NCBI RefSeq assembly: GCF_040412425.1
Contig: NC_089767.1
Location: 43,102,009 to 43,166,008 of the forward strand
Source of the DNA: Macrobrachium rosenbergii
Taxonomy: Eukaryota; Arthropoda; Malacostraca; Decapoda; Palaemonidae
Length of the DNA: 64,000 bases
Reading direction: 5' to 3'
In this document: positions 12,441 through 25,132 of the stretch, piece after piece
Numbering within the stretch: the stretch's first letter is position 1
Layout of the letters: every line of letters begins with the position of its first letter
The notes under the pieces: generated by a model
The model's input: the letters and a program-made list of their open reading frames with translations, nothing else
Database searches by the model: none
Told to the model about the DNA's origin: nothing
Translations under genes and position numbers: made by a program

Positions 12441-12594
12441 AAATAATGAGTAAAAACCCACAATAATGTAAATGAGAGACTGTATTTTTTAACATACAAA
12501 AAAAGTGTCGAAAGCAACCTTTTTAAAACTTTTTTTGTATTTTGGAAAAATACAGTCCCTCACTTACATCATTGTAGCTTCTTACTCGTTATTT
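12441..12594. mobile_element. Foldback (inverted-repeat) element
   Basis: Imperfect palindrome with arms of about 70 bp: AATGAGTAAAAACC, GATGTAAATGAG-like and GACTGTATTTTT on the left are complemented on the right by AAAAATACAGTCCCTC and TTACTCGTTATTTT. ATTTTACGACTTT occurs directly at both flanks (12399 and 12591). Probably a MITE-like insertion. Confidence 0.6.
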
Positions 12595-12929
12595 TACGAC
12601 TTTTCTGAAACTTACAAATCGATAAATTCCATTCATAAAATATAGCTGGGAGCAATCACTGTCATTCATAAATATATCTATAAAATACAACTGGAGCCAC
12701 CAAACCATTCAAAGAGCAGACCTGAAAACAAATTCAGCACACAAATATAATACACCGAATAAACAAAGTCGATAGACCGAGCCACTGATTAACCCTGTGA
12801 CGGGTAAACACTAAGCCATGCCATGAGAACTTTATTAATTAACAAGACCTGTTTTTTGGCGAAAAAAGAAACATTAGCCAAAATTTAATCACAACAGAGA
12901 CTCCGGGAGAGAGCGGGCGGGCGGGGGAG
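12595..12929. other. Single-copy DNA
   Basis: No gene recognised. GGGCGGGCGGGG at about 12914-12925 is a short G-rich tract. Confidence 0.5.
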
Positions 12930-13190
12930 ATCGATAGAAAGATGGGGTTAATCGCCGATTAATACGCATTCCAAGGACTCAATTATCCTCAAATGAGTCA
13001 TGGCTAATTAGTTATACCTAATTGCCCCTCCGACAAAAAAATGAGGCGGCCAGCACTTAATGAAGTACTTAGGGTCTGACCTCAGTTCAACCACCGGTGA
13101 AATACTGGAGACCCAATTATGGCCGCTTTGCTAATTACTACAAGCGATTATTGTCCCAGCCGATTAAATGCATTAGACAACAACTTAACT
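12930..13190. promoter_or_regulatory. Candidate enhancer: dense homeodomain-type TAAT sites plus an AP-1 site
   Basis: About ten TAAT/ATTA cores in 260 bp, including CTAATTAG, CTAATTG, CAATTATGG, CTAATTAC, GATTAATAC and GATTAAATGCATTAG, together with a perfect TGAGTCA. The stretch is free of simple repeats and sits among satellites. The motifs are visible; enhancer function is inferred, and AT-rich DNA gives such cores by chance. Confidence 0.3.

Positions 13191-13193
<3 letters not shown>

Positions 13194-13259
<66 letters not shown>
13194..13259. repeat. (GA)n microsatellite
   Basis: About 66 bp of pure GA. Confidence 0.95.
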
Positions 13260-13260
<1 letters not shown>

Positions 13261-13467
13261 CTGTTATTACTACGGACAGCGCCGCAGTGACGGGAACTTA
13301 AAGTGGATGGCGCTGAATGGCATGTTAAAAACATACGATAAATACGGGTTGAGGTCGACCTGATCAACGACACGGTTTCCGCAAATACAAACGAGATCTG
13401 TGAAGGTCAGGGGGCGAAAGACAACGCGCGCACACGCACGCACACGCACACGCACGCAATCACACAC
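13260..13467. other. Single-copy CpG-containing DNA
   Basis: Ends in an imperfect CACACG/GCACGC tract. No gene recognised. Confidence 0.4.
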
Positions 13468-13725
13468 GAACACACGGAGAATCCATCAACACACTCAGTC
13501 ACCAGCTTCCTGACCAAAGTTCATAATACTTCTTTTCCAGATTTATTCTGCTTTATGTAGGAACACACACAAACACACACACACACATACACACGCAATC
13601 ACACACACACACACACACACACAATCCATCACCAGACTCAGTCACCAGCTTCCTGACCAAAGTTCATAATACTTCTTTTCCAGATTTATTCTGCTTTATG
13701 TAGGAACACACACAAACACACACAC

Positions 13726-13772
<47 letters not shown>

Positions 13773-13863
13773 GAATCCACCACCACACTCAGCCACCAGC
13801 TTCCTGGCCCAATTCATAATACTTCTTAACCAGACTGATTCTGTTTTATGTAGGCAACAATAC
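13468..13863. repeat. Three-unit repeat of about 150 bp with (CA)n
   Basis: Units near 13470, 13620 and 13770 share CACTCAGTCACCAGCTTCC, AGTTCATAATACTTC and ATTCTGCTTTATGTAGG, each joined to a (CA)n tract of different length. The third unit is more diverged. Confidence 0.9.
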
Positions 13864-13980
13864 GAGAGAGGGGAGACAGGATGATAATCCTTTCTCTTTC
13901 ACTTGAAATAATACGAGGAAACTATTTCGCACACCAAAGAGCAAATAGCTATTCTCATCATGCTTCCCATGAAGAATTCC

Positions 13981-14048
<68 letters not shown>

Positions 14049-14136
14049 ACTGTATAATACCTTTTCATTTGAAATAATACGAGGAACCTATTTCGCATAC
14101 CACAGAGGAAATAGCATTGAGGATTTCCATGATACC

Positions 14137-14200
<64 letters not shown>

Positions 14201-14299
14201 AGACTGTATAATACCTTTTCACTTGAAATAATACAGGAAACTATTTCGCACACCAAAGAGCAAATAGCTATTCTCATCATGCTTCCCATGAAGAATTCC

Positions 14300-14377
<78 letters not shown>

Positions 14378-14460
14378 ATAATACCTTTTCATTTGAAATA
14401 ATACGAGGAACCTATTTCGCATACCACAGAGGAAATAGCATTGAGGATTTCCATGATACC

Positions 14461-14509
<49 letters not shown>

Positions 14510-14594
14510 CTGTATAATACCTTTTCACTTGAAATAATACGAGGAAACTATTTCGCATACCAAAGAACAAATACCACTGAGGATTTCCATGATA

Positions 14595-14647
<53 letters not shown>

Positions 14648-14828
14648 CTGTATAATACCTTTTCACTTGAAATAATACGAGGAAACTATTTCGCATACCA
14701 AAGAACAAATACAACTGAGGATTTCCATGATACCATGAGAGAGAGAGCAAAATACTTTTTCACTTGAAATAATACGAGGAAACTATTTCGCATACCAAAG
14801 AACAAATACCACTGAGGATTTCCATGGT

Positions 14829-14891
<63 letters not shown>

Positions 14892-14958
14892 CCTCACTTG
14901 AAATAATACGAAACTATTTCCATACCAAAGAGCAAATAGCATTGAGGATTTCCATGAT

Positions 14959-15021
<63 letters not shown>

Positions 15022-15091
15022 ATAATACATTTTCACTTGAAATAATACATTTCGCATACCAAAGAGCAAATAGCATTGAGGATTCCATGAT

Positions 15092-15154
<63 letters not shown>

Positions 15155-15231
15155 ATAATACATTTTCATGAAATAATACGGGAAACTATTTCGCATACCA
15201 AAGAGCAAATAGCATTGAGGATTTCCATGAT

Positions 15232-15289
<58 letters not shown>

Positions 15290-15370
15290 CTGTATAATAC
15301 ATTTTCACTTGAAATAATGAGAAACTATTTCGCATACCAAAGAGCAAATACCACTGAGGATTTCCATGAT

Positions 15371-15431
<61 letters not shown>

Positions 15432-15507
15432 AATACATTTTCACTTGAAATAATACTATTTCGCATACCAAAGAGCAAATAGCATTGAGGATTTCCATGA
15501 TACCGAG

Positions 15508-15561
<54 letters not shown>

Positions 15562-15641
15562 ATAATACATTTTCACTTGAAATAATACGAGGAAACTATT
15601 TCGCATACCAAAGAGCAAATAGCATTGAGGATTTCCATGAT

Positions 15642-15679
<38 letters not shown>

Positions 15680-15764
15680 CTGTATAATACATTTTCACTT
15701 GAAATAATACGAGGAAACTATTTCGCATACCAAAGAGCAAATACCACTGAGGATTTCCATGATA

Positions 15765-15838
<74 letters not shown>

Positions 15839-15929
15839 ATAATACATTTTCACTTGAAATAATACGAGGAAACTATTTCGCACCAAAGAGCAAATACCAC
15901 TGATTTCCATGATACCAAGAGCAAATACC

Positions 15930-15965
<36 letters not shown>
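13864..15965. repeat. (GA)n-linked satellite, about 15 units
   Basis: Spacer units of about 85-95 bp alternate with (GA)n of varying length. Landmarks: GACTGTATAATAC, TTTCACTTGAAATAATACG, GGAAACTATTTCGCATACC, GAGCAAATA and GAGGATTTCCATGATACC. TTGAAATAAT (or a close form) occurs near 13901, 14068, 14222, 14391, 14528, 14666, 14763, 14898, 15039, 15168, 15308, 15442, 15577, 15699 and 15855. The first four units form a two-unit higher-order repeat: units 1 and 3 end CATGAAGAATTCCATGAG, units 2 and 4 end in the GATACC form. Spacers lose small blocks toward the right. The Arg-Glu/Ser-Leu frames are by-products. Confidence 0.95.
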
Positions 15966-15966
<1 letters not shown>

Positions 15967-16824
15967 CCTTTATCCATACTGCAAACAACAGCGACCTATT
16001 AACATCCGCAGAAGTTCATTCGGTGGGCGGGGACGAAGACAGCAGATTCCACAAGTGACATATGGAATGGCTCTCGTCTGGGTTAAACTTAGCTGTTCTT
16101 GACGTAGGATGGTCTCAGATAAATCATAGGCACAGGGAGGGCGAGTCGTGTGGGAGATACTGTACAGGTCAGGAGTCGGGAAATGGGGAGTAAGCAGTAA
16201 AGAAGTGAGGTCAAGTTCACGAACTTCGCACAAACTTCGAATAAGAAACGATTTAGTATAGGCAAATTGAACACAGGGATATTTTATGTAGATGGAGGGA
16301 ATTCAAAGAAGGGAAATAAATATGGCAAATGGAAGGATAAAAAGTTATAAACTTTAAACGTCACCCAAACTTCGAACAAGACCCGATTTAGTATATACGA
16401 GTCGAACCATAGGAATAGTTTGCGTGGGTGAAGGGAATTCAGAAAAGGGGATAATAAATAACGCAGGAGGGAGGATAAAAAGGCATAAACTTCAGACGGT
16501 CTCAGCCATTCCCAAATCAACGGTACGAAATCTATGGGAGTTGCAAAACAAAGTCCCAAGTTTTCGAAACTCGGATCGAACACAGAACCCTTTGAAGTCT
16601 CGGGGATTCTTGGCATAAAAATGAACGCGGGTTCAATCAAGCATCAAGTAGCTTTTGCCCTGGGGGGAGCGGGGGGGGGATTACGGAAAAAGCAATGTAG
16701 AAGGAAGCGAAGTTAACGCACTGCGTAAACAAACTTCTAACAAGATACAAAAATTGAAATGAACTTCGGCTACTGATCTTCTTCAAAGGACGACATAGAA
16801 TGAAAAGTCAGGGACCGAACATAT

Positions 16825-16826
<2 letters not shown>
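15966..16826. other. Single-copy DNA with a 135-bp direct duplication
   Basis: 16231-16365 and 16366-16500 are related (CAAACTTCGAA, GATTTAGTATA, GGGAATTCA, GGATAAAAAG). No gene is seen; minus-strand frames up to 118 codons cross the duplication and show no domain. A G-run lies at 16661-16680. Confidence 0.6.

Positions 16827-16886
<60 letters not shown>
16827..16886. repeat. (TC)n microsatellite
   Basis: About 58 bp of TC. Confidence 0.95.
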
Positions 16887-16890
<4 letters not shown>

Positions 16891-17714
16891 ATAACAAAAA
16901 TAAACACTTGATTTTCGGTTCCTCCAACAGAGGAGATAACTAAGTGCATCTGCAATAAAAATATCTTCAATAAAAATATCAAACTTTTTAATATGAACAT
17001 TTATGAAAAGTAACTATTTCAAAACTAAAGTACAATTCAACACTAGCATTAAAAAAAAATGTACGCAACAAACTATATCACCATCCACTTCCCTTTCAAG
17101 CCAAACAATCCATGAACACATTAGATCAACTGCAGTCACATGAAAACGTCTGTTCTTACGGAGAAAATCAAGTTTCTTGAGACAGCAATGTAAAGCAATG
17201 TATATATTTTTAACCACATAAATAACCATAACCACAGAATAAACTGGAATTTGTCACGTATAATTTATAGCAGCAATTGTCGGTTCAAATCCCAGATGGT
17301 AGAATCAGCTTTGATTAAACACAGAAATACGACGAACCTCTCAAAAGGAGCTTGGGACTCAGATAATATAGATCAAATCTTCCTCCAACCACGATTTATT
17401 CAAGAACTGAATCAGATACCCGATATTTAATGTCGTCCCATATACAACACGTCTAATACCAGAAAACTAACAAACATAAATTTCTAACATCAAACTTTAA
17501 CTAAGAAACAAAAGACAAACAAAACAGAGTAATATGTTGCCGACGATTCCCAAAAGGATTCAACTGGACGGACTTGATGAATCGCCAGGCGCTAAACAAC
17601 GGGAAACATAAATTCCTAATCTTCCGAAGGAATGGGATCAGGATTGGATGAGGAATTACTGCTCGGCTGAGAATTAGGAAAACGAGAGATCAGGTCAATA
17701 AATAAAATTTATAT
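16887..17714. other. AT-rich single-copy DNA
   Basis: No gene or repeat family recognised. Confidence 0.5.
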
Positions 17715-17785
17715 GCGTACATACGTAAGTATATACATATACATATATGTATATATATGTATAAACATATATTATATATATATAC

Positions 17786-17859
<74 letters not shown>

Positions 17860-17940
17860 CACAGTATATACATATATATACATACATACAGTACACACAT
17901 ATGTGTGTGTTTGCGTGTCTGTGAGGTATTATACTGTATA
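17715..17940. repeat. Degenerate (TA)n/(CATA)n tract
   Basis: Mixed TATA, CATA and GTAT steps with a purer TA core at about 17793-17841. Confidence 0.9.
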
Positions 17941-18379
17941 TACACAACAGAATTACATGCCAGCCATATCTTCCATCACCCTTAAATCGAATGGTAACTA
18001 AACGAACCTACAAGTCTTCGCCCTCACAACATACCAAATCAGAAAGAACGCCTTGATCAGAACTCTCGTGACAAATAAAATATACGCATAACGAAACTCT
18101 TGCCTATCCCAATTCAGTCATCAAATATTCAATTCCCGGACGAATAAATCGAACCTAAATCATACAAGAGAATACTGACAACTGCTGATCATAAATCAGA
18201 ATAAAATATTAAATTCTATTAATCACACGAAAGCTTTCAAATACAGTATATCAGTTCTCCATATTACGGTGCCACAAAATGTTAAAATATTCAGTGCGGT
18301 TGGTTTTGAGTAATAATATTTCACGCCGATGGGATATGCCATGAATGGTTCCACCCCAATGGAGGTGTGTTTGTATATG
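17941..18379. other. AT-rich single-copy DNA
   Basis: No gene recognised. Confidence 0.5.
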
Positions 18380-18609
18380 CATGTATGTATGTATGTATGT
18401 ATGTATGTATGTATGTATGTATGTATGTATGTATGTATGTATGTATGTATATACACATTATATATAAATATATTTATATATATATTTATATATCTGTGTA
18501 TACATACTTACATATATATATATATATATATACTATATATATGTATATATGTATGTATGTATGTATATATATAGCATATGCATATATGTATATGTAAACA
18601 TGTATACAC

Positions 18610-18662
<53 letters not shown>

Positions 18663-18666
18663 ATCT

Positions 18667-18717
<51 letters not shown>
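18380..18717. repeat. (ATGT)n, degenerate (TA)n, (TC)n compound
   Basis: (ATGT)n 18380-18449, imperfect TA/TG tracts to 18664, then (TC)n 18665-18716. Confidence 0.95.
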
Positions 18718-18720
<3 letters not shown>

Positions 18721-18876
18721 ACGGGTGGATCCAGAAGTTGTAAGCTCTCTCTTCTCGGCAAATATTTTCGGGATACGGCTGTTAGAGACATATGCCCTTC
18801 TTCAACGGGATGAGATACTCTCAACCGGGGATCGGCATCAAACGTATCGGTGGGAGAAGCTTTGCGCTTTGTGACA

Positions 18877-18879
<3 letters not shown>
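18718..18879. other. Short single-copy segment
   Basis: Non-repetitive spacer between two CT/GA blocks; the long open frames entering it come from the GA repeat. Confidence 0.5.
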
Positions 18880-18946
<67 letters not shown>

Positions 18947-19001
18947 ACGATCTCCAAAATACCAAAGAGAGAGAGAGAAGAGAACAAACGATCTCTCATA
19001 T

Positions 19002-19042
<41 letters not shown>

Positions 19043-19094
19043 CGATCTCCCATATACCAGAGAGAGAGAGAGAGAGAACGATTTCCCATATACC

Positions 19095-19125
<31 letters not shown>

Positions 19126-19209
19126 ACGATTCCCCATATACCAGAGAGAGAGAGAGAGAACGATCTCCCATATACCAGAGAGAGAGAGAGAGAGAACGAT
19201 CTCCCAAAT

Positions 19210-19251
<42 letters not shown>

Positions 19252-19269
19252 GCAAACGATCTCTCACGC

Positions 19270-19329
<60 letters not shown>

Positions 19330-19374
19330 TCTCCCAAATACCAGAGAGAGAAAGAGAGAGCAAACGATCTCCAC

Positions 19375-19445
<71 letters not shown>

Positions 19446-19460
19446 CTGATCTCCCAAATC

Positions 19461-19528
<68 letters not shown>

Positions 19529-19545
19529 AACCGATCTCCCAAATC

Positions 19546-19580
<35 letters not shown>
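18880..19580. repeat. (GA)n satellite with ACGATCTCCC spacer, about 12 units
   Basis: GA runs of very variable length are separated by ACGATCTCCCATATACCAG or close variants (CAAATACC, CACGCACC, CAAATCCTG). About 12 spacers are present. The 287-codon plus frame and the 276- and 265-codon minus frames spanning it are Arg-Glu/Ser-Leu by-products open on both strands, not genes. Confidence 0.95.
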
Positions 19581-19581
<1 letters not shown>

Positions 19582-19848
19582 ACTTTGAGAATGAGACGAA
19601 AGGGCACATTACGTCCGCACATGACGCAACATCGAAAGGCGTGGTCGTCATATAGGATGACCACCACTAATCTATAAATGATAAAGACAGAGACACTGAA
19701 CAATGATAAAAAATCAGCCATAAAACTAAGCCACAAGAAATAAATCTTAGGAAACTGAATCAATGAATCACAACATTGGAAATGCAATCGCAATGTATCA
19801 TCACAAAAGAATGTGTGTTGAACTCAGCCCGAGAACGGGACTATGAAA
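19581..19848. other. Single-copy DNA
   Basis: No gene recognised. Confidence 0.5.
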
Positions 19849-20445
19849 AATTGAAATTTTAAATTAAAACCTTTAGTAGATAAACTTTAGGACTTCTTGA
19901 CTTTCAAATAACCTTGGGTGAAATCTGTATCCCACGAAAAAAATCGAAAAAATAATTCTTGGTTATAATACTGTAAAATTTTTAAAAAGTGTTAAATAAC
20001 CTATTTTTAAACTATATAATTTGTAATTTAAATTGAAATTTTAAATTAAAACCCTATATATGTAACCCTCAGGATTTGGTGACCTTCACATAATCTGGGG
20101 TGAAATCTATATCCCACGAAAAAAAATCGAAAAAATAATTCTTGGTTATATTACTGTAAAATTGAAAAAAAGAACTATTAAACACCCTATTTTTAAACTA
20201 AATAATTTATAAGTTAAAATAAACTTTGAAATCAAAATCCTCAATTGGTAACCCTTACAACCAGGGTTGAAATCTACGCTACGAAGAACAAGAAAAAATC
20301 TGAAAAATAAACCTTGAACTTTACTATGAAAAATATCAGATTAAACATTCACTTTCACCTTATGACTATATTTCTTAGTAAATGAAATGAAAAGACTTTT
20401 TCCAAGAAATACGACCTATTTTTAAACTCAATCATTTATAATTTA
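19849..20445. repeat. AT-rich tandem repeat, period about 181 bp, 2 clear units plus a diverged third
   Basis: Units start near 19850 and 20031 (TTGAAATTTTAAATTAAAACC), share GGTGAAATCTRTATCCCACG, AATAATTCTTGGTTAT and CTATTTTTAAACTA, and a third, diverged unit follows from about 20210 to 20445. Confidence 0.9.
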
Positions 20446-21280
20446 AAGCTGAGAGAGGTTCACCCGTGGCACAGACAGGTGATAGATGAAGTCTCTAATA
20501 ACATTACCTGGCATAATTTTTACACTTTTTCTTTTAAATGGGTACATTTAAGCCTTCAATACCAATTGTTATAATATCCAAAATATCTGGTATAAAAATC
20601 AACTGTCGTTTTTGCTTTGCATATCGTAAATCATAAAGGAAAAACAAAAAAATTATTATACATTCGCATATCACTGTGTGTTTTAAAAGTGTAAACAGTC
20701 ACCTTTATAAAAACACTGATTAGTTTCTATTGCGTTCCTTATATCACATATCTATGAAGATGGGAGCATGGCACAACGACCTTTAATGATGTCTGGGAAA
20801 ATTCCGGAGCTAATGAATGACCCAGCGGGATGACACGTGTTGTGTACAATAATCTAGAACTTGATGTCACGGGGTAGAAAACATCCCAATTTACCTATAT
20901 TATGTAACTTCGGCATTGAAACGATGTATCTAAAAATAGTATAAGTCCATTTGATTAAAATGCTTCACTTATTCTCCGGTCTTAAAAGTAAGCTCACTTC
21001 ATGCAACCTAACCTCAGTTAACAAGCTGTTGTGAGTTCGTCAGTCCATTAACAATCTGCAGTCACGTGATATTTGTCAATGAACACCGCTAAGTTGTTTG
21101 TCTTGATAATGTTGTACCAATTCACTTTCTCTGCCATTAAATTGTGTAAGGGACAGAGGTGACAGCGACGAATAACCATGATCATGAAAACAGAAAGTAA
21201 AACATAACAGTACATTTTAGGTAATTAAAATGATAAAATTACAAAGAAAAATAAATGCAACTTTGAAAAGGAGTACTCAC
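20446..21280. other. AT-rich single-copy DNA
   Basis: No gene or repeat recognised; possibly intronic if the exon-like segment at 21281-21325 is real. Confidence 0.4.
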
Positions 21281-21325
21281 CATTCTAGTTAACAGGCAAA
21301 TAATACTTGACGCCTTGCGCCTTCT
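21281..21325 (-). other. Candidate 45-nt exon (minus strand)
   Basis: On the minus strand a pyrimidine-rich stretch ends in TTGTAAATTTCAG, then 45 nt without a stop in the phase-0 frame (15 codons, starting Arg-Arg-Arg-Lys and ending in Met), then GTGAGTACT, a near-ideal 5' splice site. Both splice signals are visible. That they are used is inferred, and no neighbouring exon could be identified. Confidence 0.2.
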
Positions 21326-21794
21326 CTGAAATTTACAAGAGAACAAGAGCAACTTCAGTAATCCAAAAACGACAAATGAAACTTAGACGAAAGGAACATA
21401 CTAAAGTAAATAAAATTAAATACGAGTCTAGTGAAACATAAACAAAAATAAAAATCCAAAAAAACTGTCATTCTAAATCCCATCCCTAATTCCTCAAAAA
21501 ATAAAAATAAAAAAAAAATCAACAAAATGACTACCTCAAAGGGAAAAAAATTGGAGGAGGGAATGAATCCACAGAGGCCCATTAATTGAAAAGAGAGACG
21601 CGCCTGAATGGTGGGGGGTTTGGGGGGGAGAATCAAGGACCCCACTCGGAGCCACCTGTTGGCCAGGCTTGAAAATGCCAAAGACAGGTGACATAGCTTT
21701 GCCGCCTGGCGTCACACTGCGAGATCAAGCATGAGACGGAACGTCTAAAATGAGCAGTTGGGGGACTGAGAGGGACCGTTTCTGAAAAACGTCT
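21326..21794. other. Single-copy DNA
   Basis: A minus-strand frame of 108 codons (21355-21681) is hydrophobic and AT-driven, with no recognised domain. A G-rich stretch lies at 21610-21630. Confidence 0.4.
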
Positions 21795-22195
21795 TTGTGT
21801 TGAATTTAACACTTGAATGCCAGAGAAGTTGTGTATTAACACGTAAACGTTTATGGAGCTTATACACCAGAGAATTGCTGTGTTAACTTAAACGTTTATG
21901 AAGCTTACATACTAGAGTTGTGTATTAACACTTAAACGTTTATGGAACTTATATACTAGAGTTGTGAATTACCACTTAAACGTTTGTGGAACCTATATAG
22001 CAGAAAATTGCTGTGTAAACACTTGAACGTTTATGAAGCTTACATACCAGAGTTGTGTATTAACACTTACACGTTTATGGAACTTATACACCAGAGAAGT
22101 GCTGTATGAACACTTGAACATTTATAGAGCTTATATATCAGAGAAGTGTTGTATTTACACCTAAACGTTTATGGAACTTATACACCAGAGAATCC
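21795..22195. repeat. Minisatellite of about 45 bp, 8-9 units
   Basis: AACACTTAAACGTTTATGG recurs about every 45 bp (near 21839, 21884, 21929, 21974, 22020, 22064, 22112, 22159), with AACTTATAYACCAGAG between. Confidence 0.95.
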
Positions 22196-22327
22196 CTGTT
22201 TCGCCGTGTTTAGTACTAGCCCCTCGGGTATCAAATATTCCTCAGTGAATTGGAGATTTCAAGAATTCCCTGAAAATGTCAGGGATTTCAGGGAAATTCC
22301 TGGTTTCACAATCTTACTGTAGCATAC

Positions 22328-22339
<12 letters not shown>
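22196..22339. other. Single-copy spacer
   Basis: No feature recognised. Confidence 0.4.

Positions 22340-22409
<70 letters not shown>
22340..22409. repeat. (TA)n microsatellite
   Basis: Starts from CATACATACA and ends against GAGAGA and a family T 3' end. Confidence 0.95.
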
Positions 22410-23133
<724 letters not shown>

Positions 23134-23422
23134 AACAGAATATAGAATTTAGGCCAAAGGCCAAGCGCTGGGACCCATCAGGTCATTCAAAGCTGAAATG
23201 GAAATTGCCAGTAAAAAGGTTTGAAAGACGTAACTGGAGGATAACCTCAAAGCAGTTGCACTATGAAACAATTGTTAGGAGAGGGTGGAAAGTAAGATGG
23301 GAGAAAGAGAATGTGAACGGAGGTACAGTAAAAAGAATGAAAGGGGTTGCAGCTAGGGGCCGAAGGGACGCTGCAAAGAACCTTAAGTAATGCGTACAGT
23401 GCACCGCATGAGGTGCAGTGAT
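23134..23422 (-). mobile_element. Family A SINE-like repeat, copy 3 (near full length)
   Basis: Contains AATTTAGGCCAAAGGCC, GGTCATTCA, AACTGGAGGATAACCTC, GGAGAGGGTGGAAAGTAAG and the GTGCACC/GGTGCA hairpin remnant. The reading direction is inferred as minus from family-wide truncation. Confidence 0.85.
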
Positions 23423-24319
23423 GTGGATTTAGAAGGCGTACCGTCGTGACCAATAGCCATTCTGAATTGGCATTCAAAATTTTGTTAAATACCGTCACTG
23501 ATCGCAAAGTGGTCGCTTCCGCTCGACGTTTAAAAGTCCAGCTGCCTTTACAAGTATTCATGAAGCAGAGAAGGGCGTTGACATCAAGTGTGGCGTCAAT
23601 TTAGTCTTTTATGTATTTTCTTTGATTCAGCCGCTGGTTTATCGTTACAGAGGTGACTTATCTAAACATCTTATTGTACAGCCCTAAGCAGATTCTTCAC
23701 CTCGTCGTTATCTCGACTTTTTCGACTGGAGAAAGATGACTTGAGCGGCCAACCCTCCTATACAGTGGGGCTAAGGAGGTCGAAAGAAGAAGAAGAATAT
23801 ATATTTCCAAAACGATTTTCCATCTCTCACCTTCTTCCCGCATATCGTCTACTTTCACCAACTGGAAGCGGGCACTGAAATCTGTCCTATAAGCCTTCAA
23901 AAGCTTGCTGAACCTTGTCACTGATGACACAAATCATTTTGACACAAATTTCAGTCATCCAGCCACCTTACGGAAAACGCATGAGGCAGGTAGAGAGGTT
24001 TCTCTCGGCGCCCGAGGGCATCGACCCGGCGTTAATTGAACTTATGGAGTGTTCTCCGACTAATGAATGAGGTTCCTGAGCCTCAACCCTAATTGTTTAT
24101 CATTACAGCGTGTGTCTGCTTCGCCAGGATGGAAATTATATTCTTATTGATGGGAATTTTTTCTCTCCGTTCAAGTTCCAGTAGTGACTGCTGACGCATT
24201 CGTGTGAATTTTCACTAACCTGTTTATGTAACACTAAAAAAAACATGTGTTGCTTTGCATATGTAAATGTATCAATGTCATTTCAGAAAAGCCATGTTCA
24301 TGCATGGGCAATTATACAT
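23423..24319. other. Single-copy DNA
   Basis: No gene recognised; open frames stay below about 105 codons and overlap the repeat edge. Confidence 0.5.
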
Positions 24320-24455
24320 TATATACTGTATATATATTTATTTTTCTATTGTATATATTCATATATATTTATATATATATACTTTGTATATATATTTATA
24401 TATAAAGTATATATAAATATATACAGTATATATATATATATATATATACATGCAT
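24320..24455. repeat. Degenerate TA tract
   Basis: TATATATTTA/CTGTATA mixture with a short pure TA core at about 24429-24447. Confidence 0.9.
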
Positions 24456-24744
24456 ATTACTTCACGGATACGCGCAATGCGAATGCACATGTATGCAAAA
24501 CCGTGCATAACTGCCGCAATACGAGCGCTCACCTCGGCTGATAAAACCAAGTTATAATTACAGCAAACATCAGAGGTCAAAAATCGCAAAAGGAACTTGG
24601 GTGCCAACTTGGAGCAAAGTTCACCGAATCGAGACAGCGAGAGGGGAAACGTCTCTCGGGAATATTCACGATGACAAAATGACAAACACGAGAGCGAGGA
24701 AATGAAATTCCCTCGAGCTTGAAAGCAAAAAAAATAAATAAATA
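24456..24744. other. Single-copy DNA
   Basis: No gene recognised. Confidence 0.45.
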
Positions 24745-25132
24745 CATAAAAAACGCACCGATGTTTCTTCGGCGCAATCGAGTTTTCTGTACGGCGTATA
24801 ATCGAGGCCGCCGATAATAGATCTATCTTTCGGTGGTCTCGGTATAATGCTGTATGACTTGCGACCCATGAAATATTAACCTCTGCCGGTGGTGGATTGT
24901 CATATATCGTTTCCAGACGCACGATTATGACTAACATTTAACCTTAAATAAAAATAAAAACTACTGAAGCTAGAGGGCTGCAATTTGGTATGTTTGATGG
25001 CTGGAGGGTGGAGAATTAACATATCAATTTGCAGCCCTCTAGCCTCAGTAGTTTTTAAAACCTGAGGGCTGACAGGAAAAAGTGCGGACGGACAGACACA
25101 GCCGGCACAATAGTTTTCTTTAACAGAAAACT
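24745..25132 (+). mobile_element. Family H multi-hairpin element, copy C
   Basis: All four hairpins are recognisable. Hairpin 1 has a degraded left arm (GCACCGATG / TTCGGCGC). Hairpin 3 is long (about 24960-25060). The end is GTTTTCTTTAACAGAAAAC. The AGTTTTCTGTA start is near 24780. Confidence 0.85.

Noticed and set aside
18792..19655. 287-codon plus frame and 276/265-codon minus frames, the longest in the window
   Set aside because: They are (GA)n translated as Arg-Glu or Ser-Leu, open on both strands, with length set by the microsatellite and no domain.
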